Shown piece after piece: positions 6,795 to 13,358 of a stretch of 15,338 nucleotides of DNA (position 1 is its first letter; each line of letters opens with the position of its first letter). The DNA is taken from positions 1 to 15,338 of the forward strand of contig JBBDSH010000101.1 in NCBI GenBank assembly GCA_040905045.1, in the 5' to 3' direction. The notes under the pieces were generated by a model that saw only the letters and a list, made by a program, of their open reading frames with translations, ran no database searches and had not been told where the DNA came from. The position numbers were made by a program, and so were the translations under genes. The stretch comes from JBBDSH01 sp040905045. GTDB taxonomy: Bacteria; Pseudomonadota; Gammaproteobacteria; Eutrophobiales; Eutrophobiaceae.

Positions 6795-7262
6795 ATGAGT
6801 AGAGAAAATCCGTATTTATTGAAAGTATTATTTACTCTGTTGGTATTAGTGCCTGCCTTGGGTGGATGCCAGGAAGTAAATCCACAGCAGGCTTCCGTGC
6901 GGATTCATACCATGGAGGGTGTTGTTGATTATCAGGTGGAAGTTGCGGAAAGCCGCGCACAGAAAAGCCGGGGACTGATGCACCGCGAACACCTGCCCCT
7001 GAATCAAGGCATGCTGTTTTTATATGACCCGCCGCGAAAGACCGCCATGTGGATGAAAAACACCCACATCCCGCTGGACATGCTTTTCATCGATGCCGAA
7101 GGACAGATCCTGCATATTGAGGAAAATACCGAGCCCATGTCCCTGGATACCATTTCCTCGGGCGGGAAAGCCCGGGCCGTGCTGGAACTCAGCGCCGGGC
7201 AGGCGGCGAAACAGGGTATAAGACCGGGCGACAGAGTGGAGTATGTGATTTCAGAGGAGTAA
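6795..7262 (+). CDS. DUF192 family lipoprotein
   Basis: A 155-residue protein with a lipoprotein-type leader: hydrophobic stretch 10-22 and lipobox ALGGC (Cys25). The remainder is one DUF192 domain: VAESRAQKSRGLMHREHLP (50-68), QGMLFLYDPPRKTAMWMKNT (71-90), IPLDMLFID (92-100), and the end LELSAGQAAKQGIRPGDRVEY (130-150). This is close to the full length of the family. DUF192 proteins are widespread in bacteria and archaea and lack an established biochemical role. Here the domain is probably anchored on the periplasmic side of a membrane. No clear ribosome binding site precedes ATG 6795. Confidence 0.9.
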   Translation: MSRENPYLLKVLFTLLVLVPALGGCQEVNPQQASVRIHTMEGVVDYQVEVAESRAQKSRGLMHREHLPLNQGMLFLYDPPRKTAMWMKNTHIPLDMLFIDAEGQILHIEENTEPMSLDTISSGGKARAVLELSAGQAAKQGIRPGDRVEYVISEE

Positions 7263-7309
7263 CGCTCCAATTGTTTTGTCTGAATTCATTATCCGTGGCT
7301 GAAAATGTG

Positions 7310-7384
7310 GATCTCGCGGAGCACGCAGAGTACGCGGAGAATAATAGTTTCAAATCTTGGCGCTCTCTGCGTCTTTGCGAGATC
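7310..7384. repeat. GATCTCGC inverted repeat, copy R5
   Basis: GATCTCGC (7310-7317) and GCGAGATC (7377-7384) are perfect inverted ends of a 75-bp element. The arms extend imperfectly: GGAGCACGCAGAGTACGCGGAG on the left and CTCTCTGCGTCTTTGCGAG on the right. ATCCGTGGCTGAAAA (7291-7305) lies just outside, the inverse of the motif beside R1 and R2. Confidence 0.82.
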
Positions 7385-7415
7385 ATTGAATCCTCTATAT
7401 CCCTGGCTTAGATGC

Positions 7416-7446
7416 GTAGCCTGGATGAAGCGTAGCGTAATCCGGG
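7416..7446. repeat. GTAGCCTGGAT half repeat P2
   Basis: A 31-base half unit of the GTAGCCCGGAT family: GTAGCCTGGATGAAGCGTAG followed by CGTAATCCGGGA. It ends ten bases before the DUF1992 stop codon. Together with R5 it fills the 193-base gap after the DUF192 gene. Confidence 0.7.
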
Positions 7447-7455
7447 AAACCGCTG

Positions 7456-7827
7456 TCAGCAACCGGCGAGGCGGGACAGTATCCGGTCGTAATATTCCTG
7501 CTGCAATGCCAGGTTTGCCTGCCGCTGGCGGGATTCGTCCATTTTCATATACAGCAGTTCCAGCTTCTTCAGGCTGCGGCGGCGGGAGGCGGCATCTTCA
7601 CTGTTGGCCAGTTCCGATTCCACGCTGGAAACATCACGGCGCAGCTCCATCTCCGGCGGGATGTAGCCGGCGTTCTTGAGGATCCGGCAGGCAAGCCGCA
7701 TGTCTTCGGGAATGAAGGGGTCGTCTTCCAGATCCAGCCGCCGGCCGGCATCGGGCAGGTTTTCGAAATCGCCCCGTTCCAGGGCTTCCTGTATGCGGGC
7801 CTCGACCAATTCGTCAAACACATGCAT
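7456..7827 (-). CDS. DUF1992 (DnaJ-C28-like) small protein
   Basis: A 123-residue soluble protein. Its N-terminal half fits the DUF1992 domain shared with DNAJC28 and E. coli YhdN: FDELVEARIQEALERGDFENLPDAGRRLDLEDDP, then CRILKNAGYIPPEMELRRDV. The C-terminal half is a predicted coiled coil or helical pair (DAASRRRSLKKLELLYMKMDESRQRQANLALQQEYYDRILSRL). Despite the family name it has no J domain. The role is unknown. I chose ATG 7827, where the family similarity begins; an in-frame ATG at 7854 adds nine residues and has a weak AGGTGA directly before it. That longer version would nearly abut the divergent peptidase gene. Confidence 0.85.
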   Translation of the reverse strand: MHVFDELVEARIQEALERGDFENLPDAGRRLDLEDDPFIPEDMRLACRILKNAGYIPPEMELRRDVSSVESELANSEDAASRRRSLKKLELLYMKMDESRQRQANLALQQEYYDRILSRLAGC

Positions 7828-7886
7828 GATGAACATTATTATGCATGCGTTCATTCACCTGTAAACCTGCACATAATGATACAGTT

Positions 7887-8900
7887 ATGACTCAAAGGCC
7901 TCGTGCCGGAACACTTGCGCTCATGACAGGTTTTGTCCTGATTACTGCAATGGTGCTGCTTGCCGCGGCCGTTTTCTGGTGCATTAAAATGCCCGGACAG
8001 GGCATGAAAGATGCACTTCCGACTCTCACCGATGAACAACGGCGCCTGAGTGGACGCCTGAGTGCTCACGTGCATGTGTTGTCGGAAGAAATCGGTGAGC
8101 GCCATCATAATCAAATGGAGAATCTGAACCGGGCGGCGGATTATATTTATGAGGAATTCCAGGCCATGGGTTATGTCCCGGCAGTCCGCCAGTTCGGCGA
8201 TCAATTATACCGCAATATCGTGGTGGAACTGCACGGCCGGGACAAACGACAGGAGGTGATCGTCATCGGCGCCCATTACGACACCACCTGGATGACATCC
8301 GGCGCCGACGATAACGCCTCCGGTGTCGCCGGCCTGCTGGAACTGGCGCGGGATTTCCAGGGCCGGCGTTTCTCCCGCACGCTGCGTTTCATCGCTTTCG
8401 CCAATGAAGAAGAACCCTTTTACGGCACCGATGATATGGGCAGCCGGGTCAGCGCCCGCCGCTCCCGCGATCAGGGCGAGCCAGTCATCGCCATGTTCTC
8501 CCTGGAAATGCTGGGTTATTACTCGAAGGAACCCGGCAGTCAGCGGTATCCTGATGCGATACGCCCTTTCTATCCGGAGCGGGGAGATTTCATCGCCTTT
8601 GTTTCCAACCTTCGTTCCTCCGCCATGATGCGTCGTGCCGTGACTTATTTCCGGGAACAGCAGGTGTTCCCCTCCGAAGGCATGGCGGCGCCGGAATGGC
8701 TGGTCCCGGATATTCGCCGATCCGACAATGCCGCCTACTGGCATTACGGTTATCCCGCCGTGATGATTACCGATACCGCCAATTACCGTAATCACAACTA
8801 TCATAATGTCGGCGATACCCACCGCAGTCTGGACTATGAAAGCATGGCCAGGGTGGTCGCCGGTCTGGGCGGCATGATCCGGCGCATGGCAAATGAATAA
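7887..8900 (+). CDS. M28-family zinc metallopeptidase, membrane-anchored
   Basis: A 337-residue protein with an N-terminal hydrophobic segment (about 10-33), either an uncleaved anchor or a signal peptide, so the catalytic domain is probably periplasmic. The M28 aminopeptidase pattern is complete: GAHYDTTW (His130), GADDNASG (Asp141), the NEEEP cluster (173-177), SLEMLGYY (Glu207, where many members have Asp) and, near the C-terminus, NYHNVGDTHRSLDY with the last histidine ligand. The family removes N-terminal amino acids or acts on related peptides using two zinc ions; the substrate here is unknown. I chose ATG 7887; an ATG at 7845 would add 14 residues without family similarity. A hairpin repeat with a T-run follows the stop. 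Confidence 0.9.
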   Translation: MTQRPRAGTLALMTGFVLITAMVLLAAAVFWCIKMPGQGMKDALPTLTDEQRRLSGRLSAHVHVLSEEIGERHHNQMENLNRAADYIYEEFQAMGYVPAVRQFGDQLYRNIVVELHGRDKRQEVIVIGAHYDTTWMTSGADDNASGVAGLLELARDFQGRRFSRTLRFIAFANEEEPFYGTDDMGSRVSARRSRDQGEPVIAMFSLEMLGYYSKEPGSQRYPDAIRPFYPERGDFIAFVSNLRSSAMMRRAVTYFREQQVFPSEGMAAPEWLVPDIRRSDNAAYWHYGYPAVMITDTANYRNHNYHNVGDTHRSLDYESMARVVAGLGGMIRRMANE

Positions 8901-8921
8901 CATCATCAAAAAAGAATGAAT

Positions 8922-8985
8922 AAAAAAAGGACGCTACCCTTTTTATATTTGTGGAAAAGGGTAGCGTCCCCTTTTTATATTCTTT
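8922..8985. repeat. Inverted pair of GGACGCTACCC units (C, D), terminator-like
   Basis: Unit C (8922-8945) and unit D (8955-8977) are inverted copies of each other around a short loop, giving a stem of about 18 bp. T-runs follow at 8971-8976 and 8982-8987. It begins 21 bases after the M28 peptidase stop and could end its transcription, but the same sequence elsewhere lies upstream of genes, so it is primarily a repeat. Confidence 0.75.
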
Positions 8986-8990
8986 TTATA

Positions 8991-9005
8991 TTGAGACAGG
9001 TTCTA
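8991..9005. repeat. TTGAGACAGGTTCTA repeat, copy 2
   Basis: Identical to 5207-5221. It follows unit D directly, suggesting the 15-mer is an edge of the same element. Confidence 0.7.
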
Positions 9006-9039
9006 GTAAACTATCCGGCTTTTACCCGGGCGTATTCTA

Positions 9040-10206
9040 ATGAAAATCGTTATCGCGCCGGATTCCTTCAAGGGCAATTTAACGTCCCTGGATGTGGCAA
9101 AGGCAATCGAGAAGGGCGTCCGGCGCGTATCGCCGAAAGCGCGCTGCGTGCGTGTCCCCATGGCGGACGGCGGCGAAGGCACCGTGCAGTCGCTGGTGGA
9201 TGCCACCGGCGGCCGCTTTGTTCGTAAAAAGGTCCGCGGGCCGGCCGGCCGGCCGGTCACCGCCCGTTACGGCCTGCTGGCGGACAAGACGACGGCGGTG
9301 ATCGAAATGGCGGAGGCCTCCGGCCTGCCGCTGGTTACCGGCCGTGCCCGCAATCCTTTGAAAACCACGACCTACGGCACGGGTGAATTGATGGTCGACG
9401 CCATGAAAAAGGGTGCGCGCCGGATTATCGTCGGTATCGGCGGGTCGGCCACCACCGACGGCGGCGCCGGTATGGCCCAGGCTTTGGGCGTGCGTTTTCG
9501 CGACAACAAAGGCCGCATCATACGCAGCGCCTGCACCGGCGGCATGCTGGACCGGATCGCGTCCATCGACATGGACGGATTGCATCCCGGCGTTGCCAAA
9601 ACCGAATTCATCATTGCCGGCGATGTGGACAATCCCCTCTGCGGCAAGCGCGGCGCGGCGCATGTATTCGGGCCGCAGAAGGGCGCGACGCCGGCGGCGG
9701 TGAAACAACTGGACGCCAACCTGAAACACTTCGGGGGACTGATCAAAAAGCAGCTGGGTGTTAATGTCATCACCCTGCCCGGTGCCGGTGCCGCCGGCGG
9801 CCTGGGCGCGGGACTGGTGGCCTTCGCCGGGGCGAATCTGCGCAGCGGCATTGATATCGTTATCGAGGCGGTCGGCCTGGAAAAACATATGCGCGGCGCC
9901 GATCTGGTGATTACCGGCGAGGGCAGGGTGGATAACCAGACCGCCTTCGGCAAGACACCCGCCGGCGTCGCCCGCGTCGCCCGTCGGCACGGCGTGCCGG
10001 TGGTTGCCATCGGCGGCGGCTTGTCCGATGATGCGAGGGATGTTTTCCGGCACGGCATCGACGGACTCGAGGCGGCCGTTGCCCGGGACATGGGACTGGA
10101 TGAGGCCCTGGTCAATGCCGGCGTCTTTATCGCCAATGCGGCTGAACGTGTTATGCGCCTCATATTGATAGGCGGCAAGGTGAAAGGTACAAGGGACAAG
10201 GTATAA
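9040..10206 (+). CDS. Glycerate 2-kinase, type 1 (GarK/GlxK-like)
   Basis: A 388-residue cytoplasmic enzyme that phosphorylates D-glycerate to 2-phosphoglycerate, linking glyoxylate and sugar-acid breakdown to glycolysis. Family marks are the start MKIVIAPDSFKGNLTS, VPMADGGEGT (39-48), GIGGSATTDGGAGMAQALG (about 131-150), DVDNPLCG, FGPQKGAT, and TGEGRVDNQTAFGKTPAGVA near the C-terminus. No other glyoxylate or glucarate gene is nearby, so the pathway is not shown by context. Upstream there is only repeat DNA and no clear promoter or ribosome binding site. The last twelve codons and the TAA (10204-10206) lie in heptamer array H2, so the tail GGKVKGTRDKV is repeat-encoded. Confidence 0.93.
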   Translation: MKIVIAPDSFKGNLTSLDVAKAIEKGVRRVSPKARCVRVPMADGGEGTVQSLVDATGGRFVRKKVRGPAGRPVTARYGLLADKTTAVIEMAEASGLPLVTGRARNPLKTTTYGTGELMVDAMKKGARRIIVGIGGSATTDGGAGMAQALGVRFRDNKGRIIRSACTGGMLDRIASIDMDGLHPGVAKTEFIIAGDVDNPLCGKRGAAHVFGPQKGATPAAVKQLDANLKHFGGLIKKQLGVNVITLPGAGAAGGLGAGLVAFAGANLRSGIDIVIEAVGLEKHMRGADLVITGEGRVDNQTAFGKTPAGVARVARRHGVPVVAIGGGLSDDARDVFRHGIDGLEAAVARDMGLDEALVNAGVFIANAAERVMRLILIGGKVKGTRDKV

Positions 10207-10220
10207 GGTACAAGGGACAA
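10177..10220 (+). repeat. Heptamer tandem array H2 (AAGGTAC/AAGGGAC)
   Basis: Six 7-bp units: AAGGTGA, AAGGTAC, AAGGGAC, AAGGTAT, AAGGTAC, AAGGGAC (10177-10218), then AA. The glycerate kinase stop TAA (10204-10206) is formed at the junction of units four and five. It is the same repeat type as H1 and purine-rich on the coding strand. Confidence 0.9.
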
Positions 10221-10256
10221 AGCGCCGGGTGTGCAGTAAGGGTCAAGAAGGGATCC

Positions 10257-10284
10257 GGATTATGGTACGCTTCATCCAGGCTAC
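10257..10284. repeat. GTAGCCCGGAT half repeat P3
   Basis: A 28-base half unit: GGATTATGGTACGCTTCATC followed by CAGGCTAC. It lies in the 372-base gene-free stretch between glycerate kinase and avtA, which otherwise holds H2, M1 and H7. Confidence 0.6.
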
Positions 10285-10364
10285 GGAACTTGAAAGGTTT
10301 GCGCGTAGTCATCGCAAGCCGTCATTCCAATCAGACAGACAGGTTGGCAAAGTGGTAACCGCAA

Positions 10365-10487
10365 GCCGTCATGCTGGTGGACACCAGCATCCAGTAGAAG
10401 GATCCGCCCGGAGGGCGACGGGTGAGTGCATCAGAGCAAGGAATGATTGGTCTACTGGGTCCTGGTATCCACCAGGACGACGGCTTC
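10365..10487 (+). repeat. MITE-like element M, copy 1
   Basis: The core at 10401-10458 contains ATCCGCCCGGAGGGCGAC, GTGCATCAGAGCAAGGAATG and ATTGGTCTACTGG. It is flanked on the left by the hairpin ATGCTGGTGGACACCAGCAT (10371-10390), and on the right by TCCTGGTATCCACCAGGACG (10460-10479), which is also self-complementary. Outer CCGTCAT and GACGGCTTC sequences suggest wider inverted ends. The core recurs at 11932-11990 in the same orientation. Confidence 0.75.
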
Positions 10488-10532
10488 GATTGCCATTATG
10501 TCAGCGGAGACCGGAATGACGACCGTTTATTA

Positions 10533-10581
10533 CGATCCACGATCCACGATCCACGAGCCACGAACCACGAATAACGAAATG
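10533..10581 (+). repeat. Heptamer tandem array H7 (CGATCCA), entering the avtA start
   Basis: Seven consecutive 7-bp units: CGATCCA three times, then CGAGCCA, CGAACCA, CGAATAA and CGAAATG. The avtA start codon (10579-10581) is the last three bases of the seventh unit. No Shine-Dalgarno sequence is visible in the array. Confidence 0.88.
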
Positions 10582-11838
10582 CTTTTTTCCAAATTTGCCA
10601 TTCGCTACACCGAACATTCCGGCATCGTTCGCCTGATGGAAGATCTGGGCGAGGCCATGGCCAGTGACCGGCGTACCCTTATGCTGGGCGGCGGCAACCC
10701 GGCGCACATACCGGAAGTCATAGCCTTTTTTCAGGATCGCATGCAGCGCCTGGTCGAAAACCCGGCGGAATTCACCCACCTGATCGGCAATTATGATCCG
10801 CCCAAGGGCGACAGGCGTTTTATCAACGCCCTGGTGGAGTTATTCAACAAGGAATACGGTTGGGGCATCGGTCCGGAAAACGTTGTTCTCACCGCCGGCA
10901 GCCAATCGGCTTTCTTCCTGCTCTTCAACATGTTAGCCGGCGAATTCGAGGATGGCGTCCGGCGCCACATACTGCTGCCGCTGGCGCCGGAGTACATCGG
11001 TTACAGCGACGTCGGCCTGAGCGACGATTATTTCATTGCCAACCGGCCCAGCATCGAAGCTTACGACGATCACACCTTCAAATATTATGTCGACTTCGAT
11101 GCCCTGACAGTGAGCGATAATATCGGCGCCCTGTGCGTATCCCGCCCCACCAATCCCAGCGGCAACGTACTGGAAGACAGTGAAGTGGACCGGCTCTCAT
11201 CCCTGGCCAAGGCAAACGACATCCCCCTGATTCTTGATAACGCTTACGGCATGCCGTTTCCCGATATCATCTTCACCAGGGCGAGTTTGAAGTGGGAAGA
11301 GCACATTATACTGTGCATGAGTTTGTCCAAACTGGGTCTGCCGTCGGCGCGTACCGGCATTGTCATCGCCAATGAACAGGTCGTGGACACGATCACGAAG
11401 ATGAATGCCATCTTCAGCCTGTCCCTGGGCAGTCTCGGTCCGACCCTGGGCCTGGATCTGGTGAAAAGCGGCGAGATCATCCATCTCTCCAGAAACGTGA
11501 TCAAACCCTACTATCGCCGCAAGGCGGAACTGGCCCTGGAACAGTTTCATGAACACCTGGCGGGCATGGATTACTACATCCACAAGGCGGAAGGGGCCAT
11601 CTTCCTGTGGATCTGGTTCCCGGGACTGCCGATTACCAGCGAGGAACTGTATACGCGACTGAAAGAAAAAGGTGTCCTGATCCTGTCCGGGCATTACTTC
11701 TTCCCCGGCCTGGAGAACGACGACTGGAGGCACAAGCACGAATGCATCCGTGTCAGTTACGCCATGGACGACAGTATCGTCAGCGAGGGGATAAAAATGA
11801 TCGCGGAAGAGGTGAAGGGTTGTTGGAGTAAGGAGTAA
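10579..11838 (+). CDS. avtA: Valine-pyruvate aminotransferase
   Basis: A 419-residue PLP enzyme, nearly the length of E. coli AvtA (417). AvtA transfers an amino group between valine and pyruvate, giving alanine and 2-oxoisovalerate, in the cytoplasm. The alignment is convincing over its length: FSKFAIRYTEHSGIVRLMEDLGEAM at the start, LGGGNPAHIPEV (36-47), GNYDPPKGDRRF (70-81), TAGSQSAFFLLFN (105-117), RPTNPSGNVL (189-198), DNAYG with the PLP-binding Asp220 and Tyr223, SLSKLGLPSARTG with the Schiff-base Lys251, and Arg258. The ORF stays open upstream to 10447, but those codons are repeat DNA, so I chose ATG 10579. The stop codon is in heptamer array H3. The gene is bracketed by two M elements in direct orientation. 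Regulation is not evident. Confidence 0.93.
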   Translation: MLFSKFAIRYTEHSGIVRLMEDLGEAMASDRRTLMLGGGNPAHIPEVIAFFQDRMQRLVENPAEFTHLIGNYDPPKGDRRFINALVELFNKEYGWGIGPENVVLTAGSQSAFFLLFNMLAGEFEDGVRRHILLPLAPEYIGYSDVGLSDDYFIANRPSIEAYDDHTFKYYVDFDALTVSDNIGALCVSRPTNPSGNVLEDSEVDRLSSLAKANDIPLILDNAYGMPFPDIIFTRASLKWEEHIILCMSLSKLGLPSARTGIVIANEQVVDTITKMNAIFSLSLGSLGPTLGLDLVKSGEIIHLSRNVIKPYYRRKAELALEQFHEHLAGMDYYIHKAEGAIFLWIWFPGLPITSEELYTRLKEKGVLILSGHYFFPGLENDDWRHKHECIRVSYAMDDSIVSEGIKMIAEEVKGCWSKE

Positions 11839-11866
11839 GGAGTGAGGGGTGAGGAGTAAGAGGTGA
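11825..11866 (+). repeat. Heptamer tandem array H3 (GGAGTAA)
   Basis: Six 7-bp units: GGAGTAA, GGAGTAA, GGAGTGA, GGGGTGA, GGAGTAA, GAGGTGA. The second TAA (11836-11838) is the avtA stop. Stops at 11829, 11836 and 11843 fall in three different frames. Confidence 0.92.
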
Positions 11867-11884
11867 GGAAAACCCCAAACATCG

Positions 11885-12011
11885 TCATGCCGAAAGCGCG
11901 TTGTTTGCGCTATTCGGTATCCAGTCAATGTAATCCGCCCGGAGGGCGACAGACTGAATGCATCAGAGTAAGGAATGATTGATCTACTGGATGCTGGTGT
12001 CCACCAGCATG
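11885..12011 (+). repeat. MITE-like element M, copy 2
   Basis: The core at 11932-11990 (ATCCGCCCGGAGGGCGAC, ATGCATCAGAGTAAGGAATG, ATTGATCTACTGG) is about 85 percent like copy 1 by eye. The right hairpin ATGCTGGTGTCCACCAGCAT (11991-12010) is the exact reverse complement of copy 1's left hairpin. The left side is another hairpin, GCCGAAAGCGC...GCGCTATTCGGT (11889-11917). It lies in the 383-base gene-free stretch between avtA and sohB. Confidence 0.75.
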
Positions 12012-12026
12012 CCTGCCCCGGCATGC

Positions 12027-12064
12027 CCCCGGCTTACAGCAACCGGGGCAGGCGTAAGCCGGGG
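12027..12064. repeat. CCCCGGCTTAC hairpin, copy 1
   Basis: CCCCGGCTTAC (12027-12037) and GTAAGCCGGGG (12054-12064) are perfect 11-bp arms with AGCAACCGGGGCAGGC between. A related copy is at 15284. No T-run follows. Confidence 0.7.
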
Positions 12065-12095
12065 ACGGCTTCGTTTGTCGTCATGCCGGAGATTT

Positions 12096-12170
12096 GTAGC
12101 CCGGATGAAGGCCGGAGGCCGGAATCCGGGTGCGGCTTCCCCGGATTACGCTGCACTTCATCCGGGCTAC
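12096..12170. repeat. GTAGCCCGGAT palindromic repeat, full copy P4
   Basis: A 75-bp element with perfect 15-bp ends, GTAGCCCGGATGAAG (12096-12110) and CTTCATCCGGGCTAC (12156-12170). It is the best-preserved copy in the window and has almost the same length as P1. Confidence 0.88.
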
Positions 12171-12182
12171 GGATTCTTTACA

Positions 12183-12224
12183 ACTCCTTACTCCTCATCC
12201 CTCACTCCTTACGCCTCACTCTTA
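12183..12224 (-). repeat. Heptamer tandem array H5 at the sohB end
   Basis: Six 7-bp units on the plus strand: ACTCCTT, ACTCCTC, ATCCCTC, ACTCCTT, ACGCCTC, ACTCTTA. Read on the minus strand this is the GGAGTAA type, in the direction of sohB, and the sohB stop TAA (12222-12224) is its first codon-size piece. H3 and H5 face each other across the gap. Confidence 0.9.
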
Positions 12225-13217
12225 CAGTTCCTGCGGCTCGAACAATTTTGCCGTTGTGCCGAAAATCTTTTCCAGGAAAGGTCTCTTGCGCACATACTCC
12301 AGCTCGTAGAGATCGGCTTCGGCGGCGGCGTTGCCCAGGTAGTCGTCACTGGTGCACAGTTCATCCACCAGGCCGACGTCCAGGGCGCTTTGCCCGTACC
12401 AGTGCTTGCCGGTGGCGACCTTGTCGATATCAACCTGCGATCGGTTGTCCTTGACGAATTGTTTGAACAGGTCGTGGGTTTCCTCGATTTCCGTTTGCAG
12501 GCGTTCACGGCCTTGTTTCGTGTTTTCGCCGAACAGTGTCAGTGAACGTTTGTACTCGCCGGCGGAGAGCTGTTCAAAATCGATGTCGTGTTTTTTCAAA
12601 AAGCGATAAAAATTCGGGATCTGGGCCAACACGCCGATGGATCCGATAATGGCGAAGGGCGCGGCGATAATCCGGTTGGCGACGCAGGCCATCATGTAAC
12701 CGCCGCTGGCGGCCACCTTGTCCACCGCCACGGTCAGTTTAATGCCCTTGTCGCGGATGCGTTTCAGTTGCGAGGCGGCCAGGCCGTATCCGTGCACCGT
12801 GCCGCCGCCGCTTTCCAATACCACCATGACTTCGTCACTGTCACGGGCGACGGCGAGCACGGCGGTGACTTCCTCGCGCAGGGAGTTGACCTGCGAGGCG
12901 CGAATATCACCACGGAAATGCAGGATGAAAACCCGCTTTCTTTCCTCGTCCGCTTTGCCGGAAGACTGCTTGTGCCGGGCCTTGAGTTCCTTGACAGCCT
13001 GTTTGAATTGCTTGCGCGGCAGCATCGCCGACTGCAACATCAGTTGCATCTGCTCGTATTTCCTGTTCATGTTGCGGACTTCCAGATGCTCGTCCGTGCC
13101 GGACTTGCTGCGCATATAAAGCATCAATACGGCAGCGACCACCAGCATCAGCAAAACGGCGAATGTCCCCAGCTTGGCGAGGAATATTCCGTATTCGGTC
13201 AAAAAATCCATCCACAT
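12222..13217 (-). CDS. sohB: SohB, inner-membrane serine peptidase (SppA-type)
   Basis: A 331-residue protein of peptidase family S49. One N-terminal membrane segment (about 14-35) anchors it; a charged, probably coiled region follows (45-95), then the protease domain. The match to E. coli SohB is strong: FLTEYGIFLAKLGTFA, VNSLREEVTAVLA (110-122), VHGYGLAASQLKRIRDK (141-157), VDKVAASGGYMMACVA with the nucleophile Ser171, GSIGVLAQIPNFYRFLK (192-208), and EYKRSLTLFGENT with the likely general base Lys223. SohB was found as a multicopy suppressor of an htrA (degP) defect. ATG 13217 is preceded by AAGGATAA; ATG 13211 (residue 3) is an alternative. It is divergent from the ABC exporter. An antisense extension beyond 13217 towards 14813 is not part of the gene. 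Confidence 0.94.
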   Translation of the reverse strand: MWMDFLTEYGIFLAKLGTFAVLLMLVVAAVLMLYMRSKSGTDEHLEVRNMNRKYEQMQLMLQSAMLPRKQFKQAVKELKARHKQSSGKADEERKRVFILHFRGDIRASQVNSLREEVTAVLAVARDSDEVMVVLESGGGTVHGYGLAASQLKRIRDKGIKLTVAVDKVAASGGYMMACVANRIIAAPFAIIGSIGVLAQIPNFYRFLKKHDIDFEQLSAGEYKRSLTLFGENTKQGRERLQTEIEETHDLFKQFVKDNRSQVDIDKVATGKHWYGQSALDVGLVDELCTSDDYLGNAAAEADLYELEYVRKRPFLEKIFGTTAKLFEPQEL

Positions 13218-13263
13218 ACAATTGTTATCCTTTTTACAGAGTGAGAATGATAGAATCCCGCTT

Positions 13264-13292
13264 TTTATACAGGATCGACCGTGAAAGCACAA
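13264..13292 (-). promoter_or_regulatory. Possible sigma-70 promoter for sohB
   Basis: On the minus strand TTGTGC (13292-13287), a 17-base spacer and TATAAA (13269-13264), giving a leader of about 40 bases. The -10 fits five of six positions, the -35 only the TTG. Found by eye; the rest of the 141-base divergent gap shows no repeat. Confidence 0.35.
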
Positions 13293-13358
13293 AAGTCCGC
13301 GCCGGACTGCAAAGCCTGAGAGCTCCTTTTTCCGACTAACGAAATTGCCGTACGTTTC

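Noticed and set aside
9079..10053. A 324-residue open frame antisense to glycerate kinase
   Set aside because: It has no recognisable motif, and the opposite strand carries an unmistakable full-length glycerate kinase.
10447..10578. N-terminal extension of avtA by 44 codons
   Set aside because: The codons come from the M element and the CGATCCA array, and AvtA similarity and length begin at 10579.
10533..10581. Possible CRISPR array
   Set aside because: The units are 7 bp without spacers, so this is a simple tandem repeat; no cas gene is present.
13265..13358. A short frame starting at the GTG near 13281, upstream of the ABC exporter
   Set aside because: It gives only 12 codons without a ribosome site; there is no support for a leader peptide.
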